From UBA1433 sp964581565 (lineage in GTDB: Bacteria; Bacillota; Clostridia; Eubacteriales; UBA1433), in contig CAZOOZ010000007.1 of NCBI GenBank assembly GCA_964581565.1, positions 1 through 64,000 of the forward strand: a stretch of 64,000 nt of DNA, in the 5' to 3' direction. This document shows positions 1 through 8,977 of this stretch, in pieces (the stretch's first letter is position 1; each line of letters starts with the position of its first letter). The notes under the pieces were generated by a model. It was not told where the DNA came from and searched no databases. It saw nothing but the letters and a program-made list of their open reading frames with translations. A program made the position numbers and the translations under genes.

Positions 1-55
1 GAACTCGCGACCCTCGCCTTGGCAAGGCGATGCTCTACCACTGAGCCACTTTCGC
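1..55 (-). tRNA. tRNA-Gly(GCC), partial
   Basis: Read on the minus strand this begins with GCGAAAGTGGCTCAGTGGTA, a normal acceptor 5' strand and D-arm. The anticodon arm TCGCC-TTGCCAA-GGCGA puts GCC in the loop, giving glycine. The variable region and the start of the T-arm follow, but the 3' part lies beyond the window start, so the gene is incomplete here. Confidence 0.93.
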
Positions 56-63
56 TTAAAAAC

Positions 64-147
64 TGGTGCGGATGAAGGGAGTCGAACCCCCACGCCGTAG
101 GCGCTAGATCCTAAGTCTAGTGCGTCTGCCAATTCCGCCACATCCGC
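64..147 (-). tRNA. tRNA-Leu(TAG)
   Basis: A complete class II tRNA on the minus strand. The acceptor strands GCGGATG and CATCCGC pair, a long variable arm (GCGCCTACGGCGT) is present, and CCA is encoded at the 3' end. The anticodon arm CTAGA-CTTAGGA-TCTAG gives anticodon TAG, leucine. It lies 8 bases upstream of tRNA-Gly in the same direction, so the two are probably co-transcribed. Confidence 0.95.
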
Positions 148-205
148 ATTCAAATAACGCCTAATTATCCTAACAAAGTATTTTAAATTTGTCAAGTTTT
201 TTAGA

Positions 206-673
206 TTAAAAGCTCCACATTCTCTTATCTAATTGTACGATAGAGCCACACATCTTAAAGCCAAATATTAAAATTGCAATACAAACTACATGCAATATAA
301 TTGCCTGCCAATTTTTAACAATAATCAATAAAGGCATATCCGCCAATGCAAAAAATACCGCCCATCCAAAAGCCCATCTCCTGTGCTTGAAAGCATAAAG
401 GATCAAAAGAATTAAAAGTGCTAACGCAAATGCAAACGCTATTATTAAAGTTATCCCTATACTTGTTTCACCGTTTTTTATAGCATTAAACCCGTAATTA
501 AACAATATATCGGGTATAATAATACGGATTGCCTGAATATCATAAGGAATTCTAAAGACAGTGGCTATCGCATTGTATAAAATCATAGCTAAAATTGCCA
601 CTAAAGAATATGCGGCTATCAGAATTCTCGTATTAAATTTTTGCTTTAAAATCTGATAATCATTATTATTCAT
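206..673 (-). CDS. Small integral membrane protein, function unknown
   Basis: A protein of about 155 residues with four likely membrane segments: near residues 15-40, 78-98, 105-125 and 128-148. A short Lys/Arg-rich loop (KHRR) follows the second segment, which suggests a cytoplasmic side there. The open frame extends further upstream, but the ATG at 673 is the better start: it lies one base after the aminopeptidase stop codon and is preceded by AGAAAGG at good spacing, whereas the longer form would run inside the upstream gene. The tight junction implies co-transcription and translational coupling with the aminopeptidase. I do not recognise the family and no catalytic motif is visible. Confidence 0.7.
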   Translation of the reverse strand: MNNNDYQILKQKFNTRILIAAYSLVAILAMILYNAIATVFRIPYDIQAIRIIIPDILFNYGFNAIKNGETSIGITLIIAFAFALALLILLILYAFKHRRWAFGWAVFFALADMPLLIIVKNWQAIILHVVCIAILIFGFKMCGSIVQLDKRMWSF

Positions 674-674
674 T

Positions 675-1928
675 TTATGCCTTTCTTCCATTTTGCATGA
701 ATTTTTCAATATCATCAGCGCTTTTAATGATACTTTGTGTAAGCACAATACATCCTGTATCCGTAATTAACACATCATCTTCTATTCTTATTGCTATATT
801 CAATTCCTTGATATACAGTCCGGGCTCCACAGTAATGATCATGCCAGATTTAAAAGGTATCGATTTATCACATGGATCATGCGCATCCAAACCCAGACTA
901 TGCCCAATTGTATGATAATAGTATTTATTAATATCTCTCGCTTGTTTCAATACACCAATATCATATAGACCTTTCGTTAAAATCGCTTTTGCCAGCGCTT
1001 CAATTTCCCTGAAAGTAACTCCTTTTTTAATATATTTGATAACTTCTTCATTGGCTTCCAGCACAATTTCGTACACTTCTCGTTGTGCATCGGTAAACTT
1101 TCCGCTTATAGGAAACGTACGTGTAACATCTGCGCAATAATTATTATACGAAGCTCCTACATCAAGTAGTACCAAACTATCTTGTTCAATCATCTCATTG
1201 CTCTCTTCATAATGCAATGTTAAACCGTTTTCCCCCCCGGCTATAATAGGTGCAAACGCATTTTTCATCCCAGCCTTTATAATCTCATATTCAAAATTAG
1301 CTTTAAGCTCTATTTCATTCATATTTGGACGGCTGGATTTCATCAATCTTAAAATGCCTTTATTGGTAACCGTAATCGCCTTTTGAATCATTTCGATTTC
1401 ATAATCTTCTTTTATAAGCCTTAAAGGTACCGTTATTTCGGAGGCATTCCTGACATGTATATAAGGATATTTTTTTATAATAGCTTCCGCTAATTGTTCG
1501 TAAGGTGTGCTGTATGATTTCCACGAAGATATCGTTTTAAGGTTGATATAGATTGTTTTATAAGATATCTTCGCCATAGCGGATGCAAAAACATCAAAAA
1601 ATTTATCGATGCTGACAACATTTTTTATGCCTGACAATTCGGATAATTCTTTTTCTGAAAATCGATAGCCTGTCCATTTTTCTTGAGCAGCATCTTTTCT
1701 GTATATAAATAACGTCTCATTTATTGTATCAGCATTTTTTTCCGCCATATAAATAAAATCCGGCTTTTCAATACCTGTTAAATAATAAAAATCCCTGTCA
1801 ACTTCAAAAGGAAAATTCATATCCGCGCTTGATGTATACAGCGTATTTGAGTGTATTAATGCAATACTGCCTATATCCATTAAATCCTTAAATTTTTTCC
1901 GATTATTGATTAAATGCTCACTTTTCAT
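675..1928 (-). CDS. pepP: Xaa-Pro aminopeptidase (M24B family)
   Basis: A cytoplasmic metallopeptidase that removes an N-terminal residue preceding proline. At 417 residues it has the two-domain build of aminopeptidase P: an N-terminal creatinase/AMP_N-like domain (about 1-125, including the DRDFYYLTGI stretch) and a pita-bread M24 catalytic domain (about 170-400). The five dinuclear-metal ligands are visible: D256 and D267 in LLDVGASYNNYCADVTR, H343 in HTIGHSLG, E368 in TVEPGLY and E383 in RIEDDV. It is read with the histidine phosphatase just upstream (3 bases apart) and the small membrane protein just downstream. The length is typical. Exact substrate range cannot be told from sequence. 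Confidence 0.9.
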   Translation of the reverse strand: MKSEHLINNRKKFKDLMDIGSIALIHSNTLYTSSADMNFPFEVDRDFYYLTGIEKPDFIYMAEKNADTINETLFIYRKDAAQEKWTGYRFSEKELSELSGIKNVVSIDKFFDVFASAMAKISYKTIYINLKTISSWKSYSTPYEQLAEAIIKKYPYIHVRNASEITVPLRLIKEDYEIEMIQKAITVTNKGILRLMKSSRPNMNEIELKANFEYEIIKAGMKNAFAPIIAGGENGLTLHYEESNEMIEQDSLVLLDVGASYNNYCADVTRTFPISGKFTDAQREVYEIVLEANEEVIKYIKKGVTFREIEALAKAILTKGLYDIGVLKQARDINKYYYHTIGHSLGLDAHDPCDKSIPFKSGMIITVEPGLYIKELNIAIRIEDDVLITDTGCIVLTQSIIKSADDIEKFMQNGRKA

Positions 1929-1931
1929 TTT

Positions 1932-2558
1932 TTACTCCCAATAATTAAAATGGCCTATTTTCCTCTGCAGTATATCATCGATTTCGATTCTTTTCATGAT
2001 TTGTCCGTATCCATCCTTATAATCAACAATGATGATGCTTGCATTATTTATTATCTTCCCGCTGAATTCTTTTAATTCTTGATCCAAAAGCGCTGTTGTG
2101 AGTGCCCATATGGCTCCTCCGTGAGATGTGCAAAGACATACGCCATCGTCACTTCGCAAATGGTGAATATGTTTTTTTCTATGCTCGTAAAAATCCGACC
2201 AGCTATCTCCATTCGGATACTGAAAACTTAGCAGATTTTTTCTATATTCATCAATATCAATATTTCTGTCTGCAAAATCGGAAAGTGCTAATCCTTCCAT
2301 GTCTCCAAAATTTATTTCTCTCAACCATTCAACAATATTTAAATCTACATTTAACTTATTTGCAACATTTTGCCCAATATATTTAGCACGTTGAATCGGA
2401 CTTGAATAAATTTTGTCATAAGTAGCTGTGCTTAAAAAATCTATTAACGCCTGTGCTTGTCTTTCTCCTTCTTTTGTGTATGGTGAATCACTAACGCCAG
2501 TAAGCCTATTTTCAAAATTAGATATGGTTTGAGGATGTCTTACAAAAATAAAACGCAT
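1932..2558 (-). CDS. Histidine phosphatase superfamily protein
   Basis: A phosphoglycerate-mutase-like phosphatase of 208 residues. The phosphohistidine motif near the N terminus reads RHPQT (His8) where most members have RHG-x-T, so the usual glycine is replaced by proline. The rest of the site is present: R57 in SSPIQRAKY, the R80-E81 pair in LREINFGDMEG, and a second histidine, H146, in TSHGGAIWAL. The family includes alpha-ribazole phosphatases and broad-specificity sugar-phosphate phosphatases; nothing nearby points to cobalamin synthesis, so the substrate is unknown. It is the first gene of a three-gene minus-strand unit, and its promoter region is shared with the divergent folC. Confidence 0.8.
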   Translation of the reverse strand: MRFIFVRHPQTISNFENRLTGVSDSPYTKEGERQAQALIDFLSTATYDKIYSSPIQRAKYIGQNVANKLNVDLNIVEWLREINFGDMEGLALSDFADRNIDIDEYRKNLLSFQYPNGDSWSDFYEHRKKHIHHLRSDDGVCLCTSHGGAIWALTTALLDQELKEFSGKIINNASIIIVDYKDGYGQIMKRIEIDDILQRKIGHFNYWE

Positions 2559-2580
2559 ACAAATCTCCTAAATATTTTTT

Positions 2581-2626
2581 ATATTATAACATTTAATTTA
2601 AATTTTTAAAAGAAATGTTATAATAT
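2581..2626. promoter_or_regulatory. Divergent promoter palindrome between the phosphatase gene and folC
   Basis: Two perfect 14-base arms, ATATTATAACATTT at 2581-2594 and its reverse complement at 2613-2626, surround an 18-base centre. Each arm carries TGTTATAAT, so an extended -10 box exists on each strand: plus-strand TATAAT at 2619-2624 for folC, and the mirrored copy for the minus-strand unit. No good -35 hexamers are seen. The symmetry could serve a shared operator or simply two facing promoters. Confidence 0.55.
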
Positions 2627-2649
2627 TTAATACGAATCCGGAGGATTTT

Positions 2650-3939
2650 ATGAATTATCATACAGCTTTAGAATATATACATTCTCAAAATAAATTTGGA
2701 ATAAAATTAGGACTGGAAAATATTACATTACTTTTAAACAGCCTGGGTGATCCTCAAAACAAATTGAAATTTATTCATATAGCAGGAACAAACGGCAAAG
2801 GCTCCACAGCTACAATGTTATCATATGCACTTTCTTCATGCGGGCAAAAAACAGGTCTTTTTATCTCTCCTTATGTCATTTGTTTTAATGAGAGAATTCA
2901 AATTAATAATCAATATATTCCCAATGACCGACTAGCTGAAATAACCGCCAAAATAAAGGAACAAATTGATATAAATACTAAAATCGGCATCACGCCTCCT
3001 ACAGAATTCGAACTCGTTACCACAATTGCCATTCAATATTTTTTTGAAGAACAAGTGGAAATCGTTGTATGGGAAGTTGGCATGGGTGGCAGACTTGATG
3101 CCACGAATATTATACGGACTAATGAAGCAAGCATCATCACTTCTATCAGTTATGATCACAAAGAGCATCTCGGGGATAGCCTTGAAATGATTGCTTATGA
3201 AAAATCGTGTATCATCAAAGAAAATAGACCTTGTATTCTTATGCAGCAATCTGATACGATTATGGATGTGATTAAAATGAAAGCACAGAGCTTACATTCC
3301 GATATTTATATCGCATCTGTTGATGATTTTAAACTGCTTGACTCTTCTTACAGCGGACAGAAAATAGTATATAAAAATCGATATATGATTGATCTTCCTT
3401 TGGCAGGCAGTTATCAATTAAAAAATCTTTCGTGTGTTATCAAAGTAATGGAGACCCTCTCTTCTTTCGGAATGTCTTTGGATATCGATCAGGCAGTATC
3501 GGGTATCAAAAAGACAACTTTTCCCGGAAGATTTGAAATATTAAATTCCACCCCGCTCATTATTCTTGATGCCGCCCACAATGAAGAAGGAATATGTGTG
3601 TTAAATGAAAATTTAAATACTTTTTTCCCAGATAAAGAGATTGCCTTATTCGTAGGGAAATTAAAAGATAAAGATTTTTCTGCTTCATTTGCTGCATTAC
3701 TTGCAAACAAACAGCACATTTATACTCTAACACCTCACAGTGAAAGAGCGATGACATCTATAGAATTATCTGATTACATTAAAAATATGTATGACATATC
3801 TACCACTCATATTGATATTGATCATGTACTAGATTTTATAAATATGGAACAGAAAGACACCGTCTATGTTTTTGCCGGTTCGATATATTTAATCAGCTCT
3901 GTCAGAAATATCTTGCTAAATCGTATTCGCAAAAAATAA
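2650..3939 (+). CDS. folC: Folylpolyglutamate synthase / dihydrofolate synthase
   Basis: Adds glutamate residues to folates (and glutamate to dihydropteroate in bifunctional forms), using ATP; a Mur-ligase-family enzyme of the cytoplasm. The P-loop HIAGTNGKGS is at residues 43-52. Further family landmarks are FERIQINNQ-type sequence near 78, the WEVGMGGRLDATN motif near 140-152, YDHKEHLG near 168, and the C-terminal domain with LDAAHNEEG near 310. Length (429) is normal. The start ATG follows CCGGAGGATTTT. A TTG-start gene of unknown function begins 35 bases after its stop. No other folate gene is in the window. Confidence 0.93.
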   Translation: MNYHTALEYIHSQNKFGIKLGLENITLLLNSLGDPQNKLKFIHIAGTNGKGSTATMLSYALSSCGQKTGLFISPYVICFNERIQINNQYIPNDRLAEITAKIKEQIDINTKIGITPPTEFELVTTIAIQYFFEEQVEIVVWEVGMGGRLDATNIIRTNEASIITSISYDHKEHLGDSLEMIAYEKSCIIKENRPCILMQQSDTIMDVIKMKAQSLHSDIYIASVDDFKLLDSSYSGQKIVYKNRYMIDLPLAGSYQLKNLSCVIKVMETLSSFGMSLDIDQAVSGIKKTTFPGRFEILNSTPLIILDAAHNEEGICVLNENLNTFFPDKEIALFVGKLKDKDFSASFAALLANKQHIYTLTPHSERAMTSIELSDYIKNMYDISTTHIDIDHVLDFINMEQKDTVYVFAGSIYLISSVRNILLNRIRKK

Positions 3940-3974
3940 ATTAAATTATTATATAATGATAGATAGGATTTTTA

Positions 3975-4445
3975 TTGAGTAAACTTTTAAACCGTAAAAA
4001 TATAAAACACCTGAGTAAGAAACAAAAAGGAATCATCTTTATTGTTTTATTCTTTATCATTGAATCAATCATCTTTGTTCCCATTGTCTATGATAAAATT
4101 CAATATAAAAAGATAGATTTCAATGATATTAAAAGTATTGAATATATTAAATATGAAGGTTCATTATTCCAAAGTATTGTCCTCTCAAGAAGATATACGG
4201 AAAACGACATGCTTATTCATGAATTTCAGCAAGCGCTTGATAATGGTATTATAAAACCTTATTATGTCTATGAGGATACAAATGAAGTATTGATAGTTAA
4301 AACTAATTCAAATAAATATATATATATTTATTTGAACTCAGATATTTTGGGATTAGATTATGGCAGTGTATTTATACAGGCACACAACATAGATGATATC
4401 ATCTCAAAATTTCCGGTCAAAGAACTGTTTACCAAACAGAATTAA
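3975..4445 (+). CDS. Membrane-anchored protein, function unknown
   Basis: A 156-residue protein with a basic N terminus (NRKNIKHLSKKQK), one membrane helix at about residues 20-40 and a roughly 115-residue domain that is probably outside the cell. It is rich in Ile, Tyr and Asp, with no Cys and no motif I know. The start is TTG, supported by AGGA six to seven bases upstream and by the lack of a better in-frame start. It sits between folC and tig and may be read through from folC. Confidence 0.65.
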   Translation: MSKLLNRKNIKHLSKKQKGIIFIVLFFIIESIIFVPIVYDKIQYKKIDFNDIKSIEYIKYEGSLFQSIVLSRRYTENDMLIHEFQQALDNGIIKPYYVYEDTNEVLIVKTNSNKYIYIYLNSDILGLDYGSVFIQAHNIDDIISKFPVKELFTKQN

Positions 4446-4446
4446 A

Positions 4447-4475
4447 TTGTTTTAGAAGTTTAATTATGATATACT
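4447..4475 (+). promoter_or_regulatory. Promoter for tig
   Basis: TTGTTT at 4447-4452 and TATACT at 4470-4475 are separated by 17 bases, a normal sigma-A arrangement. The tig start codon is 34 bases after the -10 box. Confidence 0.5.
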
Positions 4476-4508
4476 TATGAAGTTAATGCGAAAAAAGGAG
4501 ATTAAAAT

Positions 4509-5882
4509 ATGGCTTTTAAAGTAGAAAAAATTGAAAACTGCACGGCTATAATCAAAATCGACGTAAGCGTTGAAGATTTTGAAAAAGCAATTGCCAAAGC
4601 TTATGCAAAAAATAAAGACAAGTTTAAAATAGACGGTTTCAGAAAGGGCAAGGTACCGCGCCAAATGATTGAAGCCAGATATGGAAAAGGTGTTTTTTAT
4701 GAAGATGCTATAGATGAAGCATTTCCGGATGAATATCTTAATATTATAGAAAGCGGAGAATTGATCATAGCTTCACGCCCTTATATGAAAAGCATCGAGG
4801 AGGTAAGCAGTGAAAAAGGGCTATCGTTCACAATTGAAGTAGCGGTTGAACCTACTGTAGAACTGGGCAGTTATGACTCAGTAACCGTTAAATCACTTAA
4901 ATATACCCCAAGAGAAAAAGACGTTAAAGAAGAACTTGAAAAAATTCAGAATCAAAATGCACGACTCATTTCATCGCAAACTTCGTCAAAAAAAGGTGAT
5001 ACGGTCGTGATAGACTTTGAAGGATTTATTGATGGTATTGCTTTTGAAGGCGGAAAAGCCGAAGGTTATTCTCTTGAGCTTGGCAGCAATTCATTTATCG
5101 ATACTTTCGAAGATCAGCTCATCGGCAAAAATGCCGGAGAGAACATTGATGTTAAAGTAACTTTCCCACAAGGTTATCAGGCAACTCAGCTTGCGGGCAA
5201 AGAAGCGATCTTTAAAGTTTTTATTCATGATGTGAAAACAAAAGAGCTTCCGGAAATCAATGATGATTTTGCTCAGGAAGTAAGCGAATTCGATACGCTT
5301 GATGAATTTAAAAAAGATATAAAAGCATCGGTCAAAGCAAAAAAAGAAGCCGAATTGAAAAATGAAGCACAAAATAAAGTAATTGAAACAGCCATTGAAA
5401 ATTCCACTGTTGTGATTTCGGAATATATGATTAATGAACGTTCGGAAATGTATAAAAAAGATTTTGAAAATCGCTTAAAATCAAGCGGTATTGACCCGCA
5501 GAAATATTTAAATAGCGACAGTGAAGAAGTAAAAGCTATTTTTGACAAAATCAGACAAGATGCACAAGACAGAATCAAAGGTGAAATGGTAGTTGCTAAA
5601 ATGTTAGAAAAAGAAAATATTACTATTTCCGAAGAAGATTATGAAAATGAAATTCAAAAATACGCAGATATGTATAAAATTGAGCCCGAAGAGTTTAAAA
5701 AACGCATGGATCCGCAACGGCTTGAAGCAATTAGAGACGAAGCCAGGACCAATAAACTCCTAGAAAAAATTATGGCTTATGTTAAAGTAGAGAAAACAAC
5801 CAAGGCGAAAAAAGCCACTGCTTCAAATACACAAAAGAAGGAAGAAAATACCGAAGAGAAGGAAATAAAAGACAACAAATAA
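4509..5882 (+). CDS. tig: Trigger factor, ribosome-associated chaperone and prolyl isomerase
   Basis: Binds ribosomal protein L23 at the peptide exit tunnel and shields nascent chains. Domains follow the family order: ribosome-binding domain (about 1-145) with the signature GFRKGKVPR near 38-46; FKBP-type prolyl isomerase domain (about 155-240; KKGDTVVIDFEGFIDG); and the helical chaperone domain (about 260-430). The C-terminal 25 residues are a Lys/Glu-rich tail with no predicted fold. Length 457 is slightly above the usual 425-450 because of that tail. It is followed by clpP and clpX in the same direction, the common bacterial order. Confidence 0.96.
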   Translation: MAFKVEKIENCTAIIKIDVSVEDFEKAIAKAYAKNKDKFKIDGFRKGKVPRQMIEARYGKGVFYEDAIDEAFPDEYLNIIESGELIIASRPYMKSIEEVSSEKGLSFTIEVAVEPTVELGSYDSVTVKSLKYTPREKDVKEELEKIQNQNARLISSQTSSKKGDTVVIDFEGFIDGIAFEGGKAEGYSLELGSNSFIDTFEDQLIGKNAGENIDVKVTFPQGYQATQLAGKEAIFKVFIHDVKTKELPEINDDFAQEVSEFDTLDEFKKDIKASVKAKKEAELKNEAQNKVIETAIENSTVVISEYMINERSEMYKKDFENRLKSSGIDPQKYLNSDSEEVKAIFDKIRQDAQDRIKGEMVVAKMLEKENITISEEDYENEIQKYADMYKIEPEEFKKRMDPQRLEAIRDEARTNKLLEKIMAYVKVEKTTKAKKATASNTQKKEENTEEKEIKDNK

Positions 5883-5934
5883 TTTTATAGTATAATATAA
5901 TATATAAATTACTTATTTAAGGTGGTGAATGTAG

Positions 5935-6522
5935 ATGAATATGAATTTAGTACCAATGGTAGTTGAACAAACCGGCAGAGGCGAACGATCTTATGATATT
6001 TTTTCAAGGTTGTTAAAAGAACGCATCATTTTTTTAACGGGAGAAGTCAATGACACCAGTGCAAGCCTGATCATTGCTCAAATGCTTTTTTTGGAAGCAG
6101 AAGATTCCACCAAAGATATCAATCTTTATATCAATAGTCCGGGAGGATCTATTTCATCAGGCTTTGCTATATATGATACGATGAATTATGTAAAATGCGA
6201 CATATCAACAATATGTATAGGTATGGCTGCTTCGATGGGAGCTTTTTTGCTGAGTGCAGGTACAAAAGGCAAAAGATTAGCCCTCCCCAATGCCGAAGTC
6301 ATGATACATCAACCTTTAGGTGGTGCGCAGGGGCAAAGCACGGACGTTCAAATTTATGCACACAGACTGCTTAGAATGAGAAATAAATTAAACGAATTAC
6401 TGAGCCAGTTAACAGGCCAAAGTATTGATATTATAGCTAGAGATACAGAGCGCGATAACTTTATGACTGCACAGCAGGCTAAAGATTATGGCCTAATAGA
6501 CAGAATAGTAACTCATAGATAA
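5935..6522 (+). CDS. clpP: ATP-dependent Clp protease proteolytic subunit
   Basis: Serine protease that forms a two-ring 14-mer and degrades unfolded substrates delivered by ClpX or ClpA/C. The catalytic triad can be assigned by comparison with Bacillus ClpP: Ser100 in GMAASMGAF, His125 in MIHQPLGGAQGQ and Asp174 in RDTERDNF. The chain (195 residues) begins MNMNLVPMVVEQTGRGERSYDI, the normal short N terminus. The ribosome-binding site is AAGGTGG. An AT-rich stretch holding two TATAAT-like boxes lies between tig and this gene, so it may also have its own promoter. clpX starts 28 bases after its stop. Confidence 0.97.
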   Translation: MNMNLVPMVVEQTGRGERSYDIFSRLLKERIIFLTGEVNDTSASLIIAQMLFLEAEDSTKDINLYINSPGGSISSGFAIYDTMNYVKCDISTICIGMAASMGAFLLSAGTKGKRLALPNAEVMIHQPLGGAQGQSTDVQIYAHRLLRMRNKLNELLSQLTGQSIDIIARDTERDNFMTAQQAKDYGLIDRIVTHR

Positions 6523-6550
6523 ATTGTTAATTTGGCAGAAAGGAGATTAC

Positions 6551-7858
6551 ATGAAAAAAGTTTGCAGTTTTTGCGGCAATAATCAAACTGACGATATCGA
6601 CATCATTGTCAGCGGCGATGTTTGCATATGCTCTGAATGTATATTAAGATGTGCCGACATATTAATTTATGAAAAAAACGAAGATTTTATTAAAGGCATA
6701 AACAACATCAAACAAAAGAGGGGTATAGGCAAAGCAGGTGAAAAAGAATTTGATTATGAATTCGCTCCAGCTGCCAAAAATAATTTATCGAAAGAAAATA
6801 TACCCAAACCTATAGAAATAAAAAAGTATTTGGACGAATATGTTGTAGGGCAAGATGAAGCCAAACGAACACTTTCTGTTGCGGTATACAACCATTATAA
6901 GCGTATTTTCTATGATAATAAAGATGACGATGTAGAAATTCAAAAAAGTAATGTTTTATTACTGGGGCCGACAGGCTGTGGTAAAACTCTTCTTGCAGAA
7001 ACGCTGGCAAAAATGCTCAATGTGCCTTTTGCCGTTACTGATGCCACCTCTCTCACCGAGGCAGGTTATGTGGGGGAAGACGTTGAAAATATATTGCTCA
7101 AGCTAATCCAAGCAGCAAACGGCGACATTCCAACTGCGGAACGTGGTATTATTTACATTGATGAAATAGATAAAATTTCGCGAAAGAGTGAGAATACTTC
7201 TATTACCAGAGATGTAAGCGGTGAAGGCGTGCAGCAAGCACTGCTGAAGATTTTGGAAGGCACTACAGCAAATGTGCCTCCGCAAGGCGGAAGAAAACAT
7301 CCGTATCAGGAATTCCTGCAGATCAATACAAAAAATATCTTATTTATCTGCGGTGGAGCCTTTGACGGTCTTGAAAAAATAATTCAAAAGCGAATCGGCA
7401 AAAAAGGAATGGGCTTTGAATCAGATATTAAAGATAATCAGCATATGAAAAAAGGCGAAATCTTAATGCAGGTTATGCCAACAGACATCATTAAATATGG
7501 CATGATTCCTGAATTAGTAGGAAGGATACCCGTCATTACAGCTTTGGACGAATTAGATTTGAATACACTCATTCAAATATTAAAAGAACCGAAAAATTCG
7601 CTTACAAAACAATACAAAGCCTTATTTAAAATTGATGGCGTGACACTCACATTTGAGGATGAAGCACTTAGACAGGTAGCAAAACTTACACTAAACAGAG
7701 GACTGGGCGCCAGAGGTCTACGAGGCATTATGGAAAATGTAATGCTTCCTGTGATGTACACCATCCCTTCTTCTGATGAAATAAAAGAATTTGTAGTGGA
7801 TAAAAAACTTGTTGATGAAAATGTGCACGATATTATTGATCATCAAAATGTAAGTTAA
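6551..7858 (+). CDS. clpX: ATP-dependent Clp protease ATP-binding subunit ClpX
   Basis: AAA+ unfoldase that recognises tagged proteins and feeds them to ClpP. The N-terminal zinc-binding domain has two CxxC pairs (C5/C8 and, near 27-30, CSEC). The AAA+ module carries Walker A GPTGCGKT, the pore loop GYVGEDVE, Walker B IIYIDEIDK, sensor residues and the RKHPYQEF segment. Length is 435 with the ATG at 6551, which follows AGGAGATTAC; the open frame upstream from a TTG adds residues not seen in the family. A terminator hairpin follows directly, ending the tig-clpP-clpX unit. Confidence 0.97.
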   Translation: MKKVCSFCGNNQTDDIDIIVSGDVCICSECILRCADILIYEKNEDFIKGINNIKQKRGIGKAGEKEFDYEFAPAAKNNLSKENIPKPIEIKKYLDEYVVGQDEAKRTLSVAVYNHYKRIFYDNKDDDVEIQKSNVLLLGPTGCGKTLLAETLAKMLNVPFAVTDATSLTEAGYVGEDVENILLKLIQAANGDIPTAERGIIYIDEIDKISRKSENTSITRDVSGEGVQQALLKILEGTTANVPPQGGRKHPYQEFLQINTKNILFICGGAFDGLEKIIQKRIGKKGMGFESDIKDNQHMKKGEILMQVMPTDIIKYGMIPELVGRIPVITALDELDLNTLIQILKEPKNSLTKQYKALFKIDGVTLTFEDEALRQVAKLTLNRGLGARGLRGIMENVMLPVMYTIPSSDEIKEFVVDKKLVDENVHDIIDHQNVS

Positions 7859-7866
7859 ATAATTTT

Positions 7867-7895
7867 AAAAAGGCTGCTACAATGCAGTCTTTTTT
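7867..7895 (+). terminator. Intrinsic terminator after clpX
   Basis: Stem AAAAAGGCTGC / GCAGTCTTTTT with a 6-base loop and one G-U pair, followed by a T-rich run. Directly after the clpX stop. Confidence 0.75.
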
Positions 7896-7932
7896 ATTTT
7901 TAAAATTTAAATAAATTGTTATTTTTCATCTA

Positions 7933-7960
7933 TTGCTGTTTTATTGTTATTTGATATAAT
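7933..7960 (+). promoter_or_regulatory. Promoter for the DMT transporter
   Basis: TTGCTG at 7933-7938 and TATAAT at 7955-7960 with a 16-base spacer, 31 bases before the transporter start. Confidence 0.5.
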
Positions 7961-7991
7961 AAGAAGGCGTTTTTAAAAGGTAGGGATTTTT

Positions 7992-8927
7992 ATGACTAGT
8001 GAACGAAAAAAAATGATCTTTGCGGATCTTGCAATTATTCTTATGGCTTTTATTTGGGGCAGCGGATTCGCCGGCAATAAAATATTATTAAATGACGGAC
8101 TGAATCCGATGCAGCTTATTGCGATCCGCTTTGTTATCGCAGCCATTTTTTTGTGTATTGTATTTAGAAAAAAGTTGACCCGAGATAAAAAGGTATTAAA
8201 AGCCGGATTTATTATCGGTTTTGTGCTATTCCTCAGCTATATGTTTCAAACTGTGGGATTAGATTACACTACTGCAAGTAATAATGCATTTCTAACCAGC
8301 ATCTATGTTATCATTGTACCCTTGCTCGCATATTTTATTACAAAACGAGCGCCGGACAAGTTTAATCTTACCGCTACTTTTTTGGTGCTTATTGGTATAT
8401 GCCTGTTGACAATTGATTTTTCTAACTTTTCAATCGGCAAAACAATCACTTTCAAAGGTGATATGCTCACATTGGTCAGCGCCGTTTGTTATGCCTTTCA
8501 GGTCATTTTTATAGCGCACTATACAAAAAAACATGACCCGATTGTCTTAGCCGTTTTACAAATTTGTGTTGTCGCAATTTTAAGCACGATCTCCGCCCTT
8601 ATTTTTGAAGGCACTGATTTTAGCATTTCTGCAGGCGGAATAGGAATATTACTGTATCTAAGTTTAGCTGCAACTGCTCTATGCTTAATACTTCAAAATG
8701 TCGCTCAAAAATATACAACCCCAACCCATGCAGGTGTATTGATGAGCATGGAAAGTGTTTTCGGAACACTGCTCGGTGTTTTGATATTAAAAGAACATAT
8801 AAGTACGCAGATGTGTTTTGGTTTTTTGATTATTTTAATTGCTTTAATTATTGCCGAAACAAAATTATCGTTCATGAAAATATTTTATAAACATAAAAAA
8901 TTATCCACATACAAACAAGTTAAATGA
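7992..8927 (+). CDS. EamA/DMT-superfamily transporter
   Basis: An integral membrane protein of 311 residues with about ten hydrophobic helices arranged as two EamA repeats (about 12-142 and 155-293). The N-terminal repeat has the family hallmark FIWGSGFAGNK and later PMQLIAIRFVIA. The C-terminal repeat ends with the typical SVFGTLLGVLILKEHIS stretch. Members export amino acids or other small metabolites; the substrate cannot be read from sequence. It stands alone between a promoter and a strong bidirectional terminator, convergent with iorB. Confidence 0.85.
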   Translation: MTSERKKMIFADLAIILMAFIWGSGFAGNKILLNDGLNPMQLIAIRFVIAAIFLCIVFRKKLTRDKKVLKAGFIIGFVLFLSYMFQTVGLDYTTASNNAFLTSIYVIIVPLLAYFITKRAPDKFNLTATFLVLIGICLLTIDFSNFSIGKTITFKGDMLTLVSAVCYAFQVIFIAHYTKKHDPIVLAVLQICVVAILSTISALIFEGTDFSISAGGIGILLYLSLAATALCLILQNVAQKYTTPTHAGVLMSMESVFGTLLGVLILKEHISTQMCFGFLIILIALIIAETKLSFMKIFYKHKKLSTYKQVK

Positions 8928-8928
8928 T

Positions 8929-8959
8929 TAAGAGGTTATCACTAAGCGATAACCTCTTA
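8929..8959. terminator. Bidirectional terminator between the DMT transporter and iorB
   Basis: A perfect 12-base-pair stem, TAAGAGGTTATC and its complement, with a 7-base loop, between two convergent genes. The T-run on either side is short, so efficiency is uncertain. Confidence 0.7.
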
Positions 8960-8977
8960 TAATATTGGCGAAAACAA

